From: Lepas anatifera
Lineage: Eukaryota; Arthropoda; Thecostraca; Lepadidae
DNA length: 64,000 nt
Reading direction: 5' to 3'
NCBI GenBank assembly: GCA_034440635.1
Contig: JAOTON010000197.1
Coordinates: 301,001-365,000 of the forward strand
Below, piece after piece: positions 32,768 to 45,129 of the stretch (the first letter of the stretch is position 1; the number at the start of each line of letters is the position of its first letter). The translations under genes and the position numbers were made by a program. The notes below the pieces were generated by a model. The model made no database searches and was not told the origin of the DNA. It worked only from the letters and a program-made list of their open reading frames with translations.

Positions 32768-33712
32768 TAACTGAGGCGCGTTTGTCACCTGACTCGGGCG
32801 GAGCTCATGGCATTAAGACAGGGCAACCTCTGGCACGCCTCTGTCGTCTCTACATTCCCTATTTAATTTGCGCTAAACTTTTCACTCTCCTTGCTCGCTT
32901 TTCACCATCGCGCATATTTACTATTCTCCTTCTCCTTCCTTATCGCTAACCGCCTTCATTCTTTGACATGTCTGAGCCGGGTGAGCCGGATCCCGGCTAG
33001 CCCTGCTCGAGGTGTCCGACCCGGCCGCGTCCTTGCGGGGTTGCCCCTGCCTGGAGGTGTGCCCGGTGGTTGCACTCGGCTGGGCGGCCGGGGTGGCGAT
33101 GGCTGCTGCCGTGGGCGGTCGCTGACTGCTGATGGCGGGGCGCTTGGCTCGGTGTGCGCGCCGGCCGCGCTGTCCGTCTTTGTCGGCGTGCCGCCCTGCC
33201 GTTGCGGGCCCCGGCCTCGTCCGTGGTGTTGCGGGGGCGAGCGCTGGGTGGCGCTGTTGTCGCGGGCGGCTATCTTGTGATGGCGCGGGCGTCTGTCCCG
33301 GGGTGGCGCTGATGTCGCGGTCGGGTGCTCAGATGGCGCTGGTGGCGCGGGCGGCTGCCCCGGGGTGGCGCTGTTGTCGCGGTCGGCTGTCCCTATTTTG
33401 GCGATGGTGTCGGGGGCGGCTGTGCTGGTGCGACGCTCGTGTCGGGCGCGGCCGTGTCGGTCTGGCGGTGATTGCGCGCATGGTGATGGCTTGTGTATCT
33501 TGTAACGATGTTTGACCGCGTCTTTTTTGCGTGGTGTGTCGTGATACTTTTTAACTATTTCATTCTGCCGTTGGTTTTTAACGTCGAGCTGTGCCGCGCC
33601 GATGCCCCCGGCGTTATCTAGGGCCCCTCGCCGGGGGTGTCATGCTTGTGCGTGCTGATGCATGTATGCTTTTTGTCTTGTTTAGTGAAATATACCATGT
33701 ATTTATGGACGT
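32768..33712. repeat. GC-rich block GC2
   Basis: A pyrimidine-rich leader (32840-32990) precedes about 600 bp of GC-rich imperfect repeats with motifs such as GGCGCTG-TGTCGCGGGCGGC. The tail GTTTTTAACGTCGAGCTGTG ends CCATGTATTTATGGACGTAA, like GC1 and GC3. Shared with GC1 near the left end is GAGCTCATGG-AT-A. Open frames here are stop-poor GC artefacts; no domain seen. Confidence 0.6.
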
Positions 33713-35413
33713 AAGGCTAGGTCCCGAGTCAGCGATTTGAAGGACGCAAACGGAGTCGTTCAGTGCAGTGCTCCCGTGAAAGCAACATTGTTAAACAAGT
33801 TTTTTGCTTCTGTTTTTACCAGAGAGGACACTGCAGCTGTTCCAGATTTCGAAAATCGCTGTGTAGGCAAACATCTGGTGGACTTTGTCATCACTCCCGA
33901 ACACATTCACCAGAAACTCCGTTGTCTCAAAACCACCAGCAACCAAGGTCCTGACAACTTACATCCTCGAGTCCTGTACGAGGCTGCTAATGTCCTCGCT
34001 GCACCACTGTCTACTCTGTATAGGAGAACACTTGACGAAGGACTGCTTCCGCACACTTGAAAAAGAGGGTCGGTGGTGCCGATTTTTAAGAAAGGTGACC
34101 GCCAGAGCGCTAGCAATTACCGACTCATTAGCATAACTTGCATCCCCTGTAGAGTACTGGAGGGTCTCATCCGTGACCAGATGATGCAGCATCTGTTGCG
34201 GAATCACCTGCTTTCTGCTGCTCAACTTGGCTTTCGCCCCCGCCGCTCATGCGACTCCCAACTTTTAGAGGCTGTTGACGATTGGAGTAGGAGTATCGAG
34301 GCAGGGCAGCCAGTTGATGCAGTATATTTAGATTTTCAGAAAGCCTTTGAATCTGTGCCTAATGAAAGACTGCTCTGCAAACTGCAAGGTTATTGCATCT
34401 CAGGGAAAATACTTGCCTTGATAAGGGACTTCTTGAGAGATAAAGAGCAGCGAGTAGTGGTGGATGGATGTGAATCAGATTGGGTTCCTGTGGTGAGCGG
34501 TGTACCCCAGGGATCCGTGCTGGGACCCCTACTGTTTGTGGTGTATGTGAACGATCTGCCTGATGTGTTCCACACGACTCCAAAGGTGTTCGCGGACGAT
34601 ACAAAGGTTTACGCTCTACTTAGCTCGACCAGTTCTTCACTGATTCTTTAGGCAGACCTGGATCGTGCTGTTGCATGGTCTGACACCTGGCAGTTGTCTT
34701 TTAACGAGGGAAAGTGCACTGTACTCCATCTCGGAACAACCAATGAGCAGCACACATACACAATGAGAGATAGTCTGCTCGCCCATTCTGCCAAGGAAAG
34801 AGACCTAGGAGCCATTATCGACGCAGACATGAAGTTTCGTGCTCAGGCGGCATCTGCGGTGGCAAAGAGTTCCCAAATCCTAGCATTGATTCGTAGATCA
34901 TTCCGTGCAATCAACCTGGTGTCGCTTCCGATTCTCTTCAAAACTCTTGTGAGACCACATCTTGAATATGAGAACTTGCTCTGGGGGCCCTTCAACCGAG
35001 AAGACCAGAAAAAGGTCGAGAGAGTGCAACGGCGTGCCACCCGAACGATCCCTGAAATAAGGCACAAGCCGTACAGTGAGAGGCTGCAAGATCTTCGACT
35101 TCCCTCTCTATACTACAGAAGGCGACGGGGGGACATGATCCGCGTATTGCAGATATTTCATGGCGACATCGGTCTCGACCCTGAACGCTTCTTCCAGCGA
35201 GACGCTAACTCTCGGACGAGGGGATACGAATACAAACTGGTTAAACCTCGTGCCGAGTCTCGTATCCGTCGCAATGCATTCGGCATTAGAGTTGTTAACG
35301 ACTGGAATGGTCTCCCCAGTCATGTTGTCACTGCACCCACTGTCAACACATTCAAGACCAGGCTTGACAAACACTGGGAGGACTATTGGTATACTAGGCC
35401 TGACACGGATTAG
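33713..35413 (+). pseudogene. LINE1 ORF2: reverse transcriptase and C-terminus
   Basis: One reading frame, broken only by in-frame stops TGA at 34058 and TAG at 34649. Motifs: LLNKFFASVFTRED, VPIFKKGDRQSASNYR, YLDFQKAFESV (first aspartate), SGVPQGSVLGPLLFVVYVND, VFADDTKVYALL (FADD), LEYENLLWGPFNR, VQRRATRTIPEIR, LPSLYYRRRRGDMI and the C-terminal NAFGIRVVNDWNGLP. The intact frame implies a fairly young copy compared with LINE-B. Confidence 0.92.
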
Positions 35414-35510
35414 GTAGTGAAACCACACTTACACGAGCTCACTAAGACCGGACACCTACAGGCCTAGAGCCTCATTAAGTCCGTATCCTTCAAGTTCAAG
35501 TTTGAATTGT
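35414..35510 (+). other. LINE1 3' UTR and tail
   Basis: Matches the reverse complement of 37763-37857 (ACAGGCCTAGAGCCTC and CGTCCGTATCCTTCAAG), ending in TTCAAGTTCAAG. This differs from the (GGTAA)n tail of LINE-B, so two related CR1-like families are present. Confidence 0.7.
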
Positions 35511-35660
35511 TTTGTGGTTCTACTAGGCGCCGTAATAGCTGCAGGTGTGCAGATCCCGCAGAGGCGTGACGTCAACTGTTACCAAGATGGCGCCGGTTGA
35601 CACACGGGGAGAAAGGCCAAGGCCCTAAAAGATATGCAATGTAATGTTCTCTACTACCCT

Positions 35661-36342
<682 letters not shown>

Positions 36343-36617
36343 ATATTTTATATGGAGGTCAATCGATATGTTATACTGATACATGCCTGAAACAGGATTG
36401 GTATTCCAATATTTAACGGGGGTATCCATAAAGAGCGCGTCCACTTCAGGGAAATATCTTCTATGGGGATGATACCAACATCATAACAATCCAGGTATCA
36501 GCATTGGCTCTTTTTGTTTTCACTGAAATCAAGAGAAACCATAACATTGTTACATATTTTAATAACTGGCTGGTATTGGTAAAAGTACCTTTGCTCTCCC
36601 CACAAATTTACAACATT
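36343..36617. other. Unassigned short stretch
   Basis: AT-rich, no recognisable coding or RNA feature between the GT tract and a LINE fragment. Confidence 0.4.
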
Positions 36618-37217
36618 ATGGGCGGTAAATTCACTCTACCCTGCTTGTACAAAGCACTTGTGCGTCCTCTAGTCGAGTACGGTAACGCTGTGTGGGGGCC
36701 GTTTAATCGGGCCGACCAGCAACTGGTGGAGAAGGTACAGAGACGTGCAACGCGTACGATGCCCTCACTACGCCATTTACCTTATGTGGATAGGCTCCGA
36801 AGTCTAGATCTCCCGTCATTGTATTACCGTAGACGAAGAGGAGATATGGTGAAAATGTTCCATTTGCAGCATGGGAGGGTTGATCTGGACTACTCAGACT
36901 TCGTAGCACTGAACACAAGCACACTGACTAGAGGCCACCCGCTGAAACTGACGAAACCCACAGCTCAGACCAGGGTCCGCCGATGTGTGTTTGGGGTTCG
37001 AGCCGTCTCCGACTGGAACTCTCTGCCCGAGTCTGTAGTCTCTTCACAGACATTGTCTCAGTTCAAGGCCAACTTAGACACTCACTGGAACCATCTCAGG
37101 TATCTGATCCCTGAGAACAACTGAGATAAGCACTCATTAATCTGGAGCTTGTTGAGAACGGGACCCGCAGGCCACAGTGGCCTCAAAATCCCGACTATTT
37201 GTAAGGTAAGGTAAGGT
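36618..37217 (+). pseudogene. LINE-B fragment: RT C-terminus plus 3' tail
   Basis: 5'-truncated copy. Coding text: LYKALVRPLVEYGNAVWGPF, VQRRATRTMPSLRHLPY, LPSLYYRRRRGDMV and VFGVRAVSDWNSLP, stop at 37124. The 3' UTR GACCCGCAGGCCACAGTGGC and the (GGTAA)n tail end at 37217. No internal stop in about 170 codons. Confidence 0.88.
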
Positions 37218-37683
37218 GTTAAATCCTTGCCTTGTATACAAGATACCTTTAACACAAGTTTCATTCATGAGAAGGATGCATCTGAGCAATCCAGTCTGCA
37301 AAGTATGGCAGCAGGCCAGATGTGTCGCACCAGTCATCTAAAATTCTTGCACTACCAATCTTAAATTCACACCAATCTGTCATATACCAGGGAGAAAAAC
37401 GCACCCATTCCCCAGTCTGCAGAACGTGGCAGGCGACTCGACGAGGCGCTTGGGGCAGCCCAAAGCCGGCCCCAATTGGAGCAGAAATTTGGTTTCGGGG
37501 GCAGACTCTTCCAGCGGGGGGAGGGTAACTTTTTAGCGATACAAATTTTATGTACTCCATTTTAAAGAAATCACACAGAAATAAAATACAACCGTTTATC
37601 CGACCCGACGACGACACGGTACTCACGACTCTCCACGTACCACAGCAGTAGAAACTCACGCACAGCATTCATGATGCACGATT
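37218..37683. repeat. Non-coding stretch with a repeat shared with 49466-49553
   Basis: 37276-37365 (AGTCTGCAAAGTATGGCAGC, then AGGCCAGATG, CATCTAAAA and TTAAATTCACACCAATCT) matches 49466-49553. No protein domain seen in the remainder. Confidence 0.5.
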
Positions 37684-37762
37684 TCAAAGATACCTTTATT
37701 GAAAGGTATATTTACGAGCGAAGTCTTTCCCTTAGTGACGTCATTTGCCCATGGTTTCAAGC

Positions 37763-38560
37763 CGTATGTAGTTGAAGTTGAAGTATACGGACGTGAGGAG
37801 GCTCTAGGCCTGTATGGGTCCGGTCTCAACGCGCTCGTGTACAAGTGGTGTCGCAACCTAGTCGGTGTCTGGCACTAAGTACATGATATCCTTCCAATGG
37901 TTGTCGAGTCTGGTCTTGAAGGAGTTGACACTCGGTGCGGAGACTACGTGCCTGGGAAGAGCGTTCCAGTCATTGACAGCACGGGTGCCAAATGCATTTC
38001 TACGGATTCTAGACTCAGCGCGCGGTTTGATCAGCTTGTAATCATGTCCTCTCGTCCGCGAGTTCTCGTCGCGCTGGAAGAAGTATTTTGGATCGAGATC
38101 ATTGGCACCGTGGAATATCTGAAAGCCTCGGATCATGTCACCCCTGCGCCGTCTGTAGTACAGAGAGGGAAATTGCAGGTCCTGCAGCCTCTCGCTGTAT
38201 GATTTGTGTCTTATCTCGGGGATCAGCCTGGTAGCGCGCCTTTGGACTCCCTCAACCATCCTCTGGTCCGCCCTGTTGAAGGGTCCCCAGACTAAGTTAC
38301 CGCACTCCAGGTGAGGTCTGATGAGGGCCTTGAACAGAATTGGAAGCGACACCCGGTTTATAACACTAAATGATTGCCGAATCAGTGCCCTTTGCCACCG
38401 CAGAAGCAGCCTGAGCACGAAATTTGAGGCCTGCATCTACAAGGACTCCAAGGTCTCTTTCCTGGACGGAATGGGCAAGCATGGTATCCCCCATTACATA
38501 TGTATGCTGCTCGTTGTTGGTTCCCACATGAAGTACAGTGCATTTACTCCTGTTGAATCG
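37763..38560 (-). pseudogene. LINE1-family fragment (RT C-terminus and 3' UTR)
   Basis: Minus-strand text: KCTVLHVGTNNEQHTYVMGD, ERDLGVLVDAGLKFRAQAAS, then (after a frameshift near 38410) LFKALIRPHLECGNLVWGPF, RATRLIPEIRHKSYSERLQD and NAFGTRAVNDWNALP, stop at 37858. It matches LINE1 34700-35413 closely. 5'-truncated at about 38560; the tail of TTCAAC repeats is near 37770. Confidence 0.9.
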
Positions 38561-39547
38561 ATATTTAAAAAGAAAATATTTCAATTGACAACTATATTCG
38601 AATATAATATTTTTCCCATAGCTAAAGCATTTTGTCCCCTTTTTTCTCAAATTTGCATGAAAGCATCGCAAAATTTGGAATATTTTCACAAGACGCAATT
38701 GAAGAAAGATCCCCTTACGCCCGCGTGACGTCACATCAAGGACCGGCATTCGTTTTTGGGGAGGGGGGCTGGTATTTGCCGGCCTTTGGCAATCAAAACA
38801 TAGCGGAGGAAATGCAAAAAAACTACATACAGGGAAATTTTGTTTCGAGTTCTTAGATAGTTTTATGTGACTAAAATTAAGTTTAGACTAAAAATTTAGA
38901 AAATAATCGTAAATTGATTTTGAAAGGCGCCCATTGCCTAATTTTCTTATTCACTTCCAGGAACTTTACGTCGATGATAGATTTTCTTAGTCTGGTATCT
39001 CTTAAACCATATTTCACTTGATGACAAATATGACGCTTTTGAGACAAATCAGCTTTTCCAGCGCAAGTTTAATGATTGTCGTTTTTTATTATTTTTTCTT
39101 CCCTCTGTGATTACCCGGACCGACTGCTGCCCCAAGTACTAGTTCCTGCCCCAAGCGCCCTCCTCTGCCCCAAGCTCGACCAAAAGCTGCCCCAAATTGG
39201 TTGGTCTGCCCCGAGGCTGCCCCAACGAGATCTCGTCGAAATCTGACGCATTCTGCAGACTGGCCCATTCCTACCCACACAATGCAATGCTACCTCTCTT
39301 ATTAGTTAGTTAAGGACTTTTTATAAGGCCCCCCTCCTGTCGCTTAATAACCATTCAACAATTATTTGTTTGGTTTAAGTGTCACCTTTCTCGCACCAGT
39401 TTCGCAAATTCCCACCAGGTTGATCAAATTCACACCCGTCAATCCTGTCTCAAGGGTATTCGCACTGACAAGATCTTGTAAAAATGCCATACATTGCACA
39501 CTGGTGAGCATTGTAATAATTAGGTTTCAAAGATACAAAATAATTGT
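38561..39547. other. Unassigned stretch with a CTGCCCCAA minisatellite
   Basis: Mostly AT-rich without recognisable coding. At 39125-39227 six copies of CTGCCCCAA/CTGCCCCGA are spaced about 11-22 bp apart. Confidence 0.5.
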
Positions 39548-39645
39548 CTAACCTTACCTTACCTTACCTTAAGGATTTTCGGAATTTCGAGGCACAAGGC
39601 CTGCAGGCTCCGTTCTCCACGAGCTCAATTTCGATTGTGCTTGAC

Positions 39646-41200
39646 TCACTTGTTCTCAGGAGAAAAGTACCTGAGATGGGCCCAGTGTTCATCTAGGCCA
39701 CTTTTGAATTGGGAAATGGTTTGTGCTGTAACGACAGAGTCAGGGAGAGAGTTCCAATCGGATATAGATCGGACCCCAAGGGCGCAACGACGAATTCTGG
39801 TTTGGGCTGTTGGTTTAGCCAACTTCTTAGAATGACCTCGAGTGCGAGTGTGGGGGTCCAGAGCAACAAACTGCGCGAAATCCTGATAGATGTTGCCGTT
39901 CATCAGCTGGTACAGCTTTATCATGTCCCCCCTATGTCTGTGGTAGTATAGGGATGGAAGATCTAGTGCTTGCAGTCTCTTTGGGTAGGGTAAGTGACGA
40001 AGGGACTGCACCAAGCGTGTTGCACGTCTCTGGACTCTTGCCACTAGTTTCTGATCGGCGCGGTTGAATGGGCCCCACACACTGTTGCCATATTCCAGAA
40101 GTGGGTGCACAAGTGCCTTGTAAATTCTGGGGAGCGTGAAACTGTCGATATTAGCGAAAGACCTAAGAATGACCGCGAGTACCCTGTTTGCTCTGGCAAC
40201 GGGTGTACAAGCCTGCTGTCGAAACTTAACTTCGCCGTCAATCACGATGCCTAGGTCTTTCCCCAGATGACTCGCGGATCTGAGTCCCCGTCATGGAGTA
40301 ACTGTGGTGGGCGTTGGCAGGGCCAAGGTGCAGGACTGAACACTTGTCTAGATTGAAGGGGAGCTGCCAGACCGCAGACCATTTAAGCAAGCTGTTTATG
40401 TCTCGTTGGATAGAGGCTCTGGATCCAAGGTCCTGCAAAGGGGTGTACACCTTGGTATCATCTGCAAAGATCTTAATACAGCATTCCACAACATCAGGCA
40501 GGTCATTGATGTATATCAAGAAGAGGATTTGACTCAGAACTGACCCCTGGGGCACGCCACTAGTCACCCTCAGCCAATCGGACGCAGCTGTGCCTATCAC
40601 CACTCTCTGCTGTCGATGTGAAAGAAAGTCCCTGATCCATGTAAGAAGACGTCCCCTCACCCCGTATCCATATAGCTTCTTTAAGAGTCTCGTGTGGCAC
40701 AGAGTCGAACGCTTTTGAAAAATCCAAATAAACTACATCCACCGGTTTGTGGTCCTCGATGAGCTGACTCCAGTCCTCCAACACCTCCAACAGTTGCGAC
40801 TCACAGGAGCGCTTAGTAACGACAGAGTCGGAATCCGTGTTGATGATGGGAGAGCAGATTGTGTTCGGTGAGGTGAAGGAGAAGCCGGTCTCGTATCAAC
40901 GATTCCATGATCTTGCATGGGACAGATGTGAGGCTCACTGGTCTGTAGTTACCAGGGTCTTGCCGATTCCCTTTCTTGAATATGGAAACCACTGTCCCTA
41001 GTTTCCAGGCCTCGGGCCGGAGTCCGGAGTCCAAAGATTTCTGGAAAAGGTTAGCGAGCGGAATGCACAAGGTGTTGCAGGATTCAGAAAGAATCCGTGG
41101 GTGAAGCAGGTCAGGCCCAGGGGAACTGTTGGACTTCAGGTTATGAAGCTTTAATGCAACGTCTCGGTCTGTGAATACGATGCTCTCCAGATGGTGGTGA
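39646..41200 (-). pseudogene. LINE-B ORF2: reverse transcriptase
   Basis: Motifs from the N-terminus: SPGPDLLHPRIL, VVSIFKKGNRQDPGNYRPVS, VYLDFSKAFDSVPH (first aspartate), SGVPQGSVLSQILFLIYIND, IFADDTKVYTPL (FADD), LLEYGNSVWGPFNRADQK, VQRRATRLVQSLRHLPYP and ALGVRSISDWNSLP, stop at 39646. At least three frameshifts (near 40815, 40660 and 40245). Confidence 0.9.
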
Positions 41201-41739
41201 CCAGCCGGTGGACGTGCCTACCCCTGCCCCTTTTCTCTCTGTTCTGGGAGGTCTGGGCCCTACCACTTTGGACGCATCCTGTGACCCTCAAACCCCTTCA
41301 AACAAATCCTTACCAGCAATTGGTGCTGAGGCAAGCCCATTAGCCCAGGGAGAAGTGTACAGGGCTTCACCCTGTGTGCTGGTGGATGACCCGGCGGTGC
41401 CTCCCTCCGCGGACCAGGTTAGGAGTAGGTGCGGACGCTCTATCCGACCCCCTCCTTACAGATCAAATAAGTAGTGAATCACCCATCCCCTACATACACA
41501 GATTTACCCAGTCCAGTTGCACCTGTTAATGCTAGCATATAGTACATTGAAGTTCTTGCTGTACTTACTTTTTTTCCTTCTCAGATCACACTGTAACCTT
41601 AGTTCTGACATAGAATTGTATAGAGTTTATCCCTAGCTTAAAAGTATTAAGAACGTGTAATAATCCCTAGGCAGACCTAATATTGGTATATCATTATAGG
41701 CTTAAGACTCAGACCCGAGTTTGCTGCTGTTCCCAATGA

Positions 41740-42823
41740 CCCTAACGACTCAAACTATCAAAATTTTCTCGACAACTGTGAGTATGTCAGTGCCCCTTTA
41801 GCAATTAACTCAAGAAACTTCTCTATAATACATTTGAACATAAGAAGTCTCCCCAAAAATTTTGACTCGTTGACACTTATTCTAAACCAATTCAGCAGAA
41901 CTCCATAAATTATTCTGTTAACTGAAACATGGATGGACCCAGACCTTATCTCATCATTTCAGATAAAAGGTTACCATTTGGAACTGTCAAAACAAGCAGA
42001 AATCAGAGGCAAGGGCGCGGCCATCTACATTTCGTCTTCTCTCGCTTATTCCAGACGCCAAGACTTCGAATCTAGAGGAGTAGAACACCAATTTGTATTT
42101 GTTGAAATTAAGGACCAGTCATCAAAAAAGAAAATTATAATAGGATCAATGTACCGCTCACCATCATTCTCACCTGCCATCTTCACTGACCATCTAGAAA
42201 ATATTCTTACGTCAATTAATGCAGAAAATAGATTTTGCTTACTTAGCGGTGATCTGAACATTGACCTCCTACAAATAGAAACAGGCGAACACAGTGCCAA
42301 CTTTTTCAATACCCTCCTTGCAGCCAGCTTTGTACCGTGCATTTCTCTTCCGACTAGGGTAACCACAAAGTCTCAGTTGCTAGATAACTTTTACTGTAAT
42401 AATATCCCCCTTGTTTCCAAAAACAACATCATTATGTCAGACATTACTGACCACCTTCCGATATGCATTCATATAGACCAAATACAACCAGGATCACAAG
42501 CAGAAAAGCAAACCCAAAACATTTTTGATTTCAGGAAAGTTGACTCCTTTAAACAAAACTTAGTTCTGCGTCTTTTCGATATTTACTGCATAGCTGACGC
42601 TGATGAAGCCGCAACCCTTTTCTTAAACACAACTACTGACGACCTATCTAAAATAAAACTGGAAAGAACCAACAGGAAAAAGGTCCCTATACAGCCTTGG
42701 GTGTCTTATAGCATTCTCCACTGCATTAACAAGAAAAATAATTTGTATAAAAAATTTGTCCAGTCCTCAACCTCTAGAAACAACACATGTTACAAAACTA
42801 TAGGAACATCCTGGTCTCTGTGA
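41740..42823 (+). pseudogene. LINE2 copy 2: APE-type endonuclease
   Basis: FSIIHLNIRSLPKNFDSL (active-site N), IILLTETWMDPDL (catalytic E, just after an in-frame TAA at 41906), GKGAAIYISSSLAYS, IIIGSMYRSPSFSPAIF, LLSGDLNIDLL and MSDITDHLPICIHI (SDH-like). The linker text VPIQPWVSYSILHCINKK matches copy 1 at 20920. Stop at 42823, then the linker resumes in another frame. Confidence 0.88.
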
Positions 42824-44655
42824 TAAGATTTGCTTAAAAAACAATACTATCGGCGAAAACTAAACGAATGCAAGAATAACCCACGAAAAATGTGGCAAAT
42901 ACTGTTAGAACTTGCACGGAGAAACAAAGTCAGAAATGATCCTCCTAAAGTTATAGAAAACTGAAACATCGACTCAAGAACCGCAAGACATGGTGAACCT
43001 TTTCAATCACTTTTTTGTGACGGTTGCGAAATCACTTGATGATTCACTTCCGGCTTCAAACATTGATGCCCTGGCGTACCTCAATTCCAACGCACCGAAT
43101 CCCAATTCTTTCTTATTTGACACAGTTGATCCTCCGGCCATCGAAAGAATGATAATGAATCTCCAAAACTCTGGTGCAGGTGCTGACGGAATCAGTACGA
43201 AGATTTTGAAAGCCATAGCTCACATAATACCCACATCTCTCTTACCTCTTCAGTAAATGCATCGCACAAGGTATCTTTCCAACGGTTTTGAAATCAGCTC
43301 AAGTTGTACCTATATTTAAATCTGGTAACCCCTCACTCTGCAATAATTACAGACCAATAGCTATTCTACCAATTATATCTCAAGTGTTTGAGAAAGTGAT
43401 GTTTAACCAACTTTCGGAATTCATCTCCCATGAACACATCTTATATCCTTATCAATTTGGCTTCCGCCCTAACCACAGTACTTTCATGCCCATAGCCCTT
43501 TTGTATGACTATCTGGCTACGTCTATTCAAAGCAAAAAAGTGTGTGCAACTATATATCTCGACCTTTCTAAGCATTTGGCACGGTAAATCATAAAATTTT
43601 GCTACAAAAACTAGAATTCTACGGGATTCGAAACTTAGCGCGAAATCTTCTGGGCTCCTACCTTGATAATCGAAAGCAAACTGTGAAGTTTAATAACTCC
43701 CTCTCATCAGCCCAACCGATCAGGTCGGGAGTCCCGCAGGGATCAGTTCTCGGGCCACTGCTATTCCTCCTTTACGTCAACGACATTCACTTATGCTCTC
43801 CAGCCCCTCTATACCTTCTCTATGCTGACGACACCGCCCTTACGTACACTGCCAACAGCGTAAACGAACTCAAAGCAGCTATCAATATGATCATCCCCTA
43901 CATTCATCAGTGGCTTTTGGCAAATCGCCTCACCCTAAATACCGCCAAATCTACCTTTCAGTTATTCTCTAATCAGTATTATGACACGGATCTCCTAAAT
44001 TTTGAAATAAGAATTAATGGTTATCCACTAAAACGAATGAAATGAGTAAAATATCTTGGAGTCAAAATAGATGACAACTTAAAATGGGATTCCCATATAA
44101 AAACCATTGAAAGTACTGTCGCCCGAAATATTGGTCTTATTGGTAGGTCGAAATTTTTTTCTTGACTCTGAACACGTTCTTTTATACAATTCCCTAGTTT
44201 TCCCCCATACACAATACTGTGCTGAAATCTGGTCTATAACTCACCCCTCTAAATTAAATAGACTCGCCATTCTCCAGAAAAGAGCTATCCGAATTGTAGA
44301 TCATACCCCATATCTGCAACATTCCTCCCCAATCCTCAAGAAATACAAAGTACTAAAAATCCATGACATCGCCAAGATGTCTCAATTACTAATATTGCAA
44401 AATTTTTGACAAATTCGCTACCCTTGCCCCTGAGAAACAAATTTCAATTAGCTCGAGTCCACCCTCATGTAAACAGAAACGCCAGTCACTTTAATGTTCC
44501 ATTTGTTCCAACACTGTACCAAAATTCTCTCCATTCGCTACGGCGCCTTCGATGTGGAATCAGATAATCGCCACTAAAATTAGATCATTAGATGACGTAA
44601 CACTGTCTAGAAATTTGTTCAAAACAGTTGTAAAAAAAATTTTTATCAATGAATA
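42824..44655 (+). pseudogene. LINE2 copy 2: reverse transcriptase and C-terminus
   Basis: MVNLFNHFFVTVAKSL, VVPIFKSGNPSLCNNYRPIA, YLDLSK with a frameshift in the first catalytic block near 43570, SGVPQGSVLGPLLFLLYVND, YLLYADDTALTY (YADD box) and HTQYCAEIWS. A second frameshift lies near 44150, and the last part (44410-44655) has stops. Confidence 0.88.
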
Positions 44656-44689
44656 TTAGCTTAGCATGTCCCTTTTTCACTTTCTTTTC

Positions 44690-45129
44690 ACTTTTCACTT
44701 TGCCGCAAATCAGAACAGAAGCTGGCCGTCGCAGAACTAACTACCGCGGTGTTCAGTTGTTAAATTCCTGTGGACTGGACCCATCTGATCTGGCCTTCCA
44801 GGCAACGCTGAAGTCATCATTGTTTCTAACCAGTCCTGGCTGAATAATTGTAGACATTTGGACTACTTTTGTTTCCATTTACCTTTTTAGAATTTTAGCA
44901 TTTAGCATTTTTACTATCATTTTAGTATTTTGTGATACTTCTTATGGCGTGTGTGATTGGGTGAACTGTACACTTATTATTGGCGTGCTGCGAACTTGTG
45001 TGTATGTATCTTGTTACGGCGTTTCATTCTCTGCTTTTACCTTACGAACCCATTGGTTTTATTTTTTGACGTGACAAGTGAAAAGCCACGGCTAGTGGAC
45101 CTTCGTCGAATAAACTGAAACTGAAACTG
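44690..45129 (+). mobile_element. 5'-truncated LINE 3' end with AATAAA and (CTGAAA)n tail
   Basis: A short C-terminal coding remnant, RTEAGRRRTNYRGVQLLNSC then DPSDLAFQATLKSSLF, is followed by a 3' UTR that ends AATAAACTGAAACTGAAACTG (45109-45129). The polyadenylation signal is fused to the tandem tail. It differs from LINE1, LINE2 and LINE-B, so it represents another LINE family. Confidence 0.65.

Larger units (their letters stand above)
1087..35510 (+). mobile_element. LINE1: CR1-like non-LTR retrotransposon split by nested insertions
   Basis: Own segments, in order: 1087-1115, 8745-8984, 9130-11009, 20432-about 20818 and about 33713-35510. Read in sequence they give ORF1 with a PHD-type zinc finger, ORF1 core, APE-type endonuclease, linker and reverse transcriptase, then a 3' UTR ending in a TTCAAG-type repeat near 35500. 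Continuity across the gypsy, SINE-like and hAT insertions is fixed by target-site duplications. Continuity across 20.8-33.7 kb rests on protein order: the text before the gap matches the FWK-VNSRLK linker, and the text after it matches the continuation of that linker as seen uninterrupted in LINE-B (46967-47120). The copy is dead: frameshifts in ORF1 and endonuclease, two stop codons in RT. The 5' end may be truncated. Confidence 0.75.
41203..44690 (+). mobile_element. LINE2 copy 2: ORF1 end, endonuclease and RT
   Basis: Inserted in LINE-B at the RT N-terminus. It contains the end of a presumed ORF1 (41208-41474), then ORF2. ORF2 text parallels LINE2 copy 1 throughout. 5' extent is uncertain; it begins abruptly at about 41203. 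The C-terminus lies near 44655. Confidence 0.75.

Noticed and set aside
39125..39227. Zinc-finger or structured RNA encoded by CTGCCCCAA repeats
   Set aside because: Only six short copies, no frame kept between copies, no complementary partner nearby.
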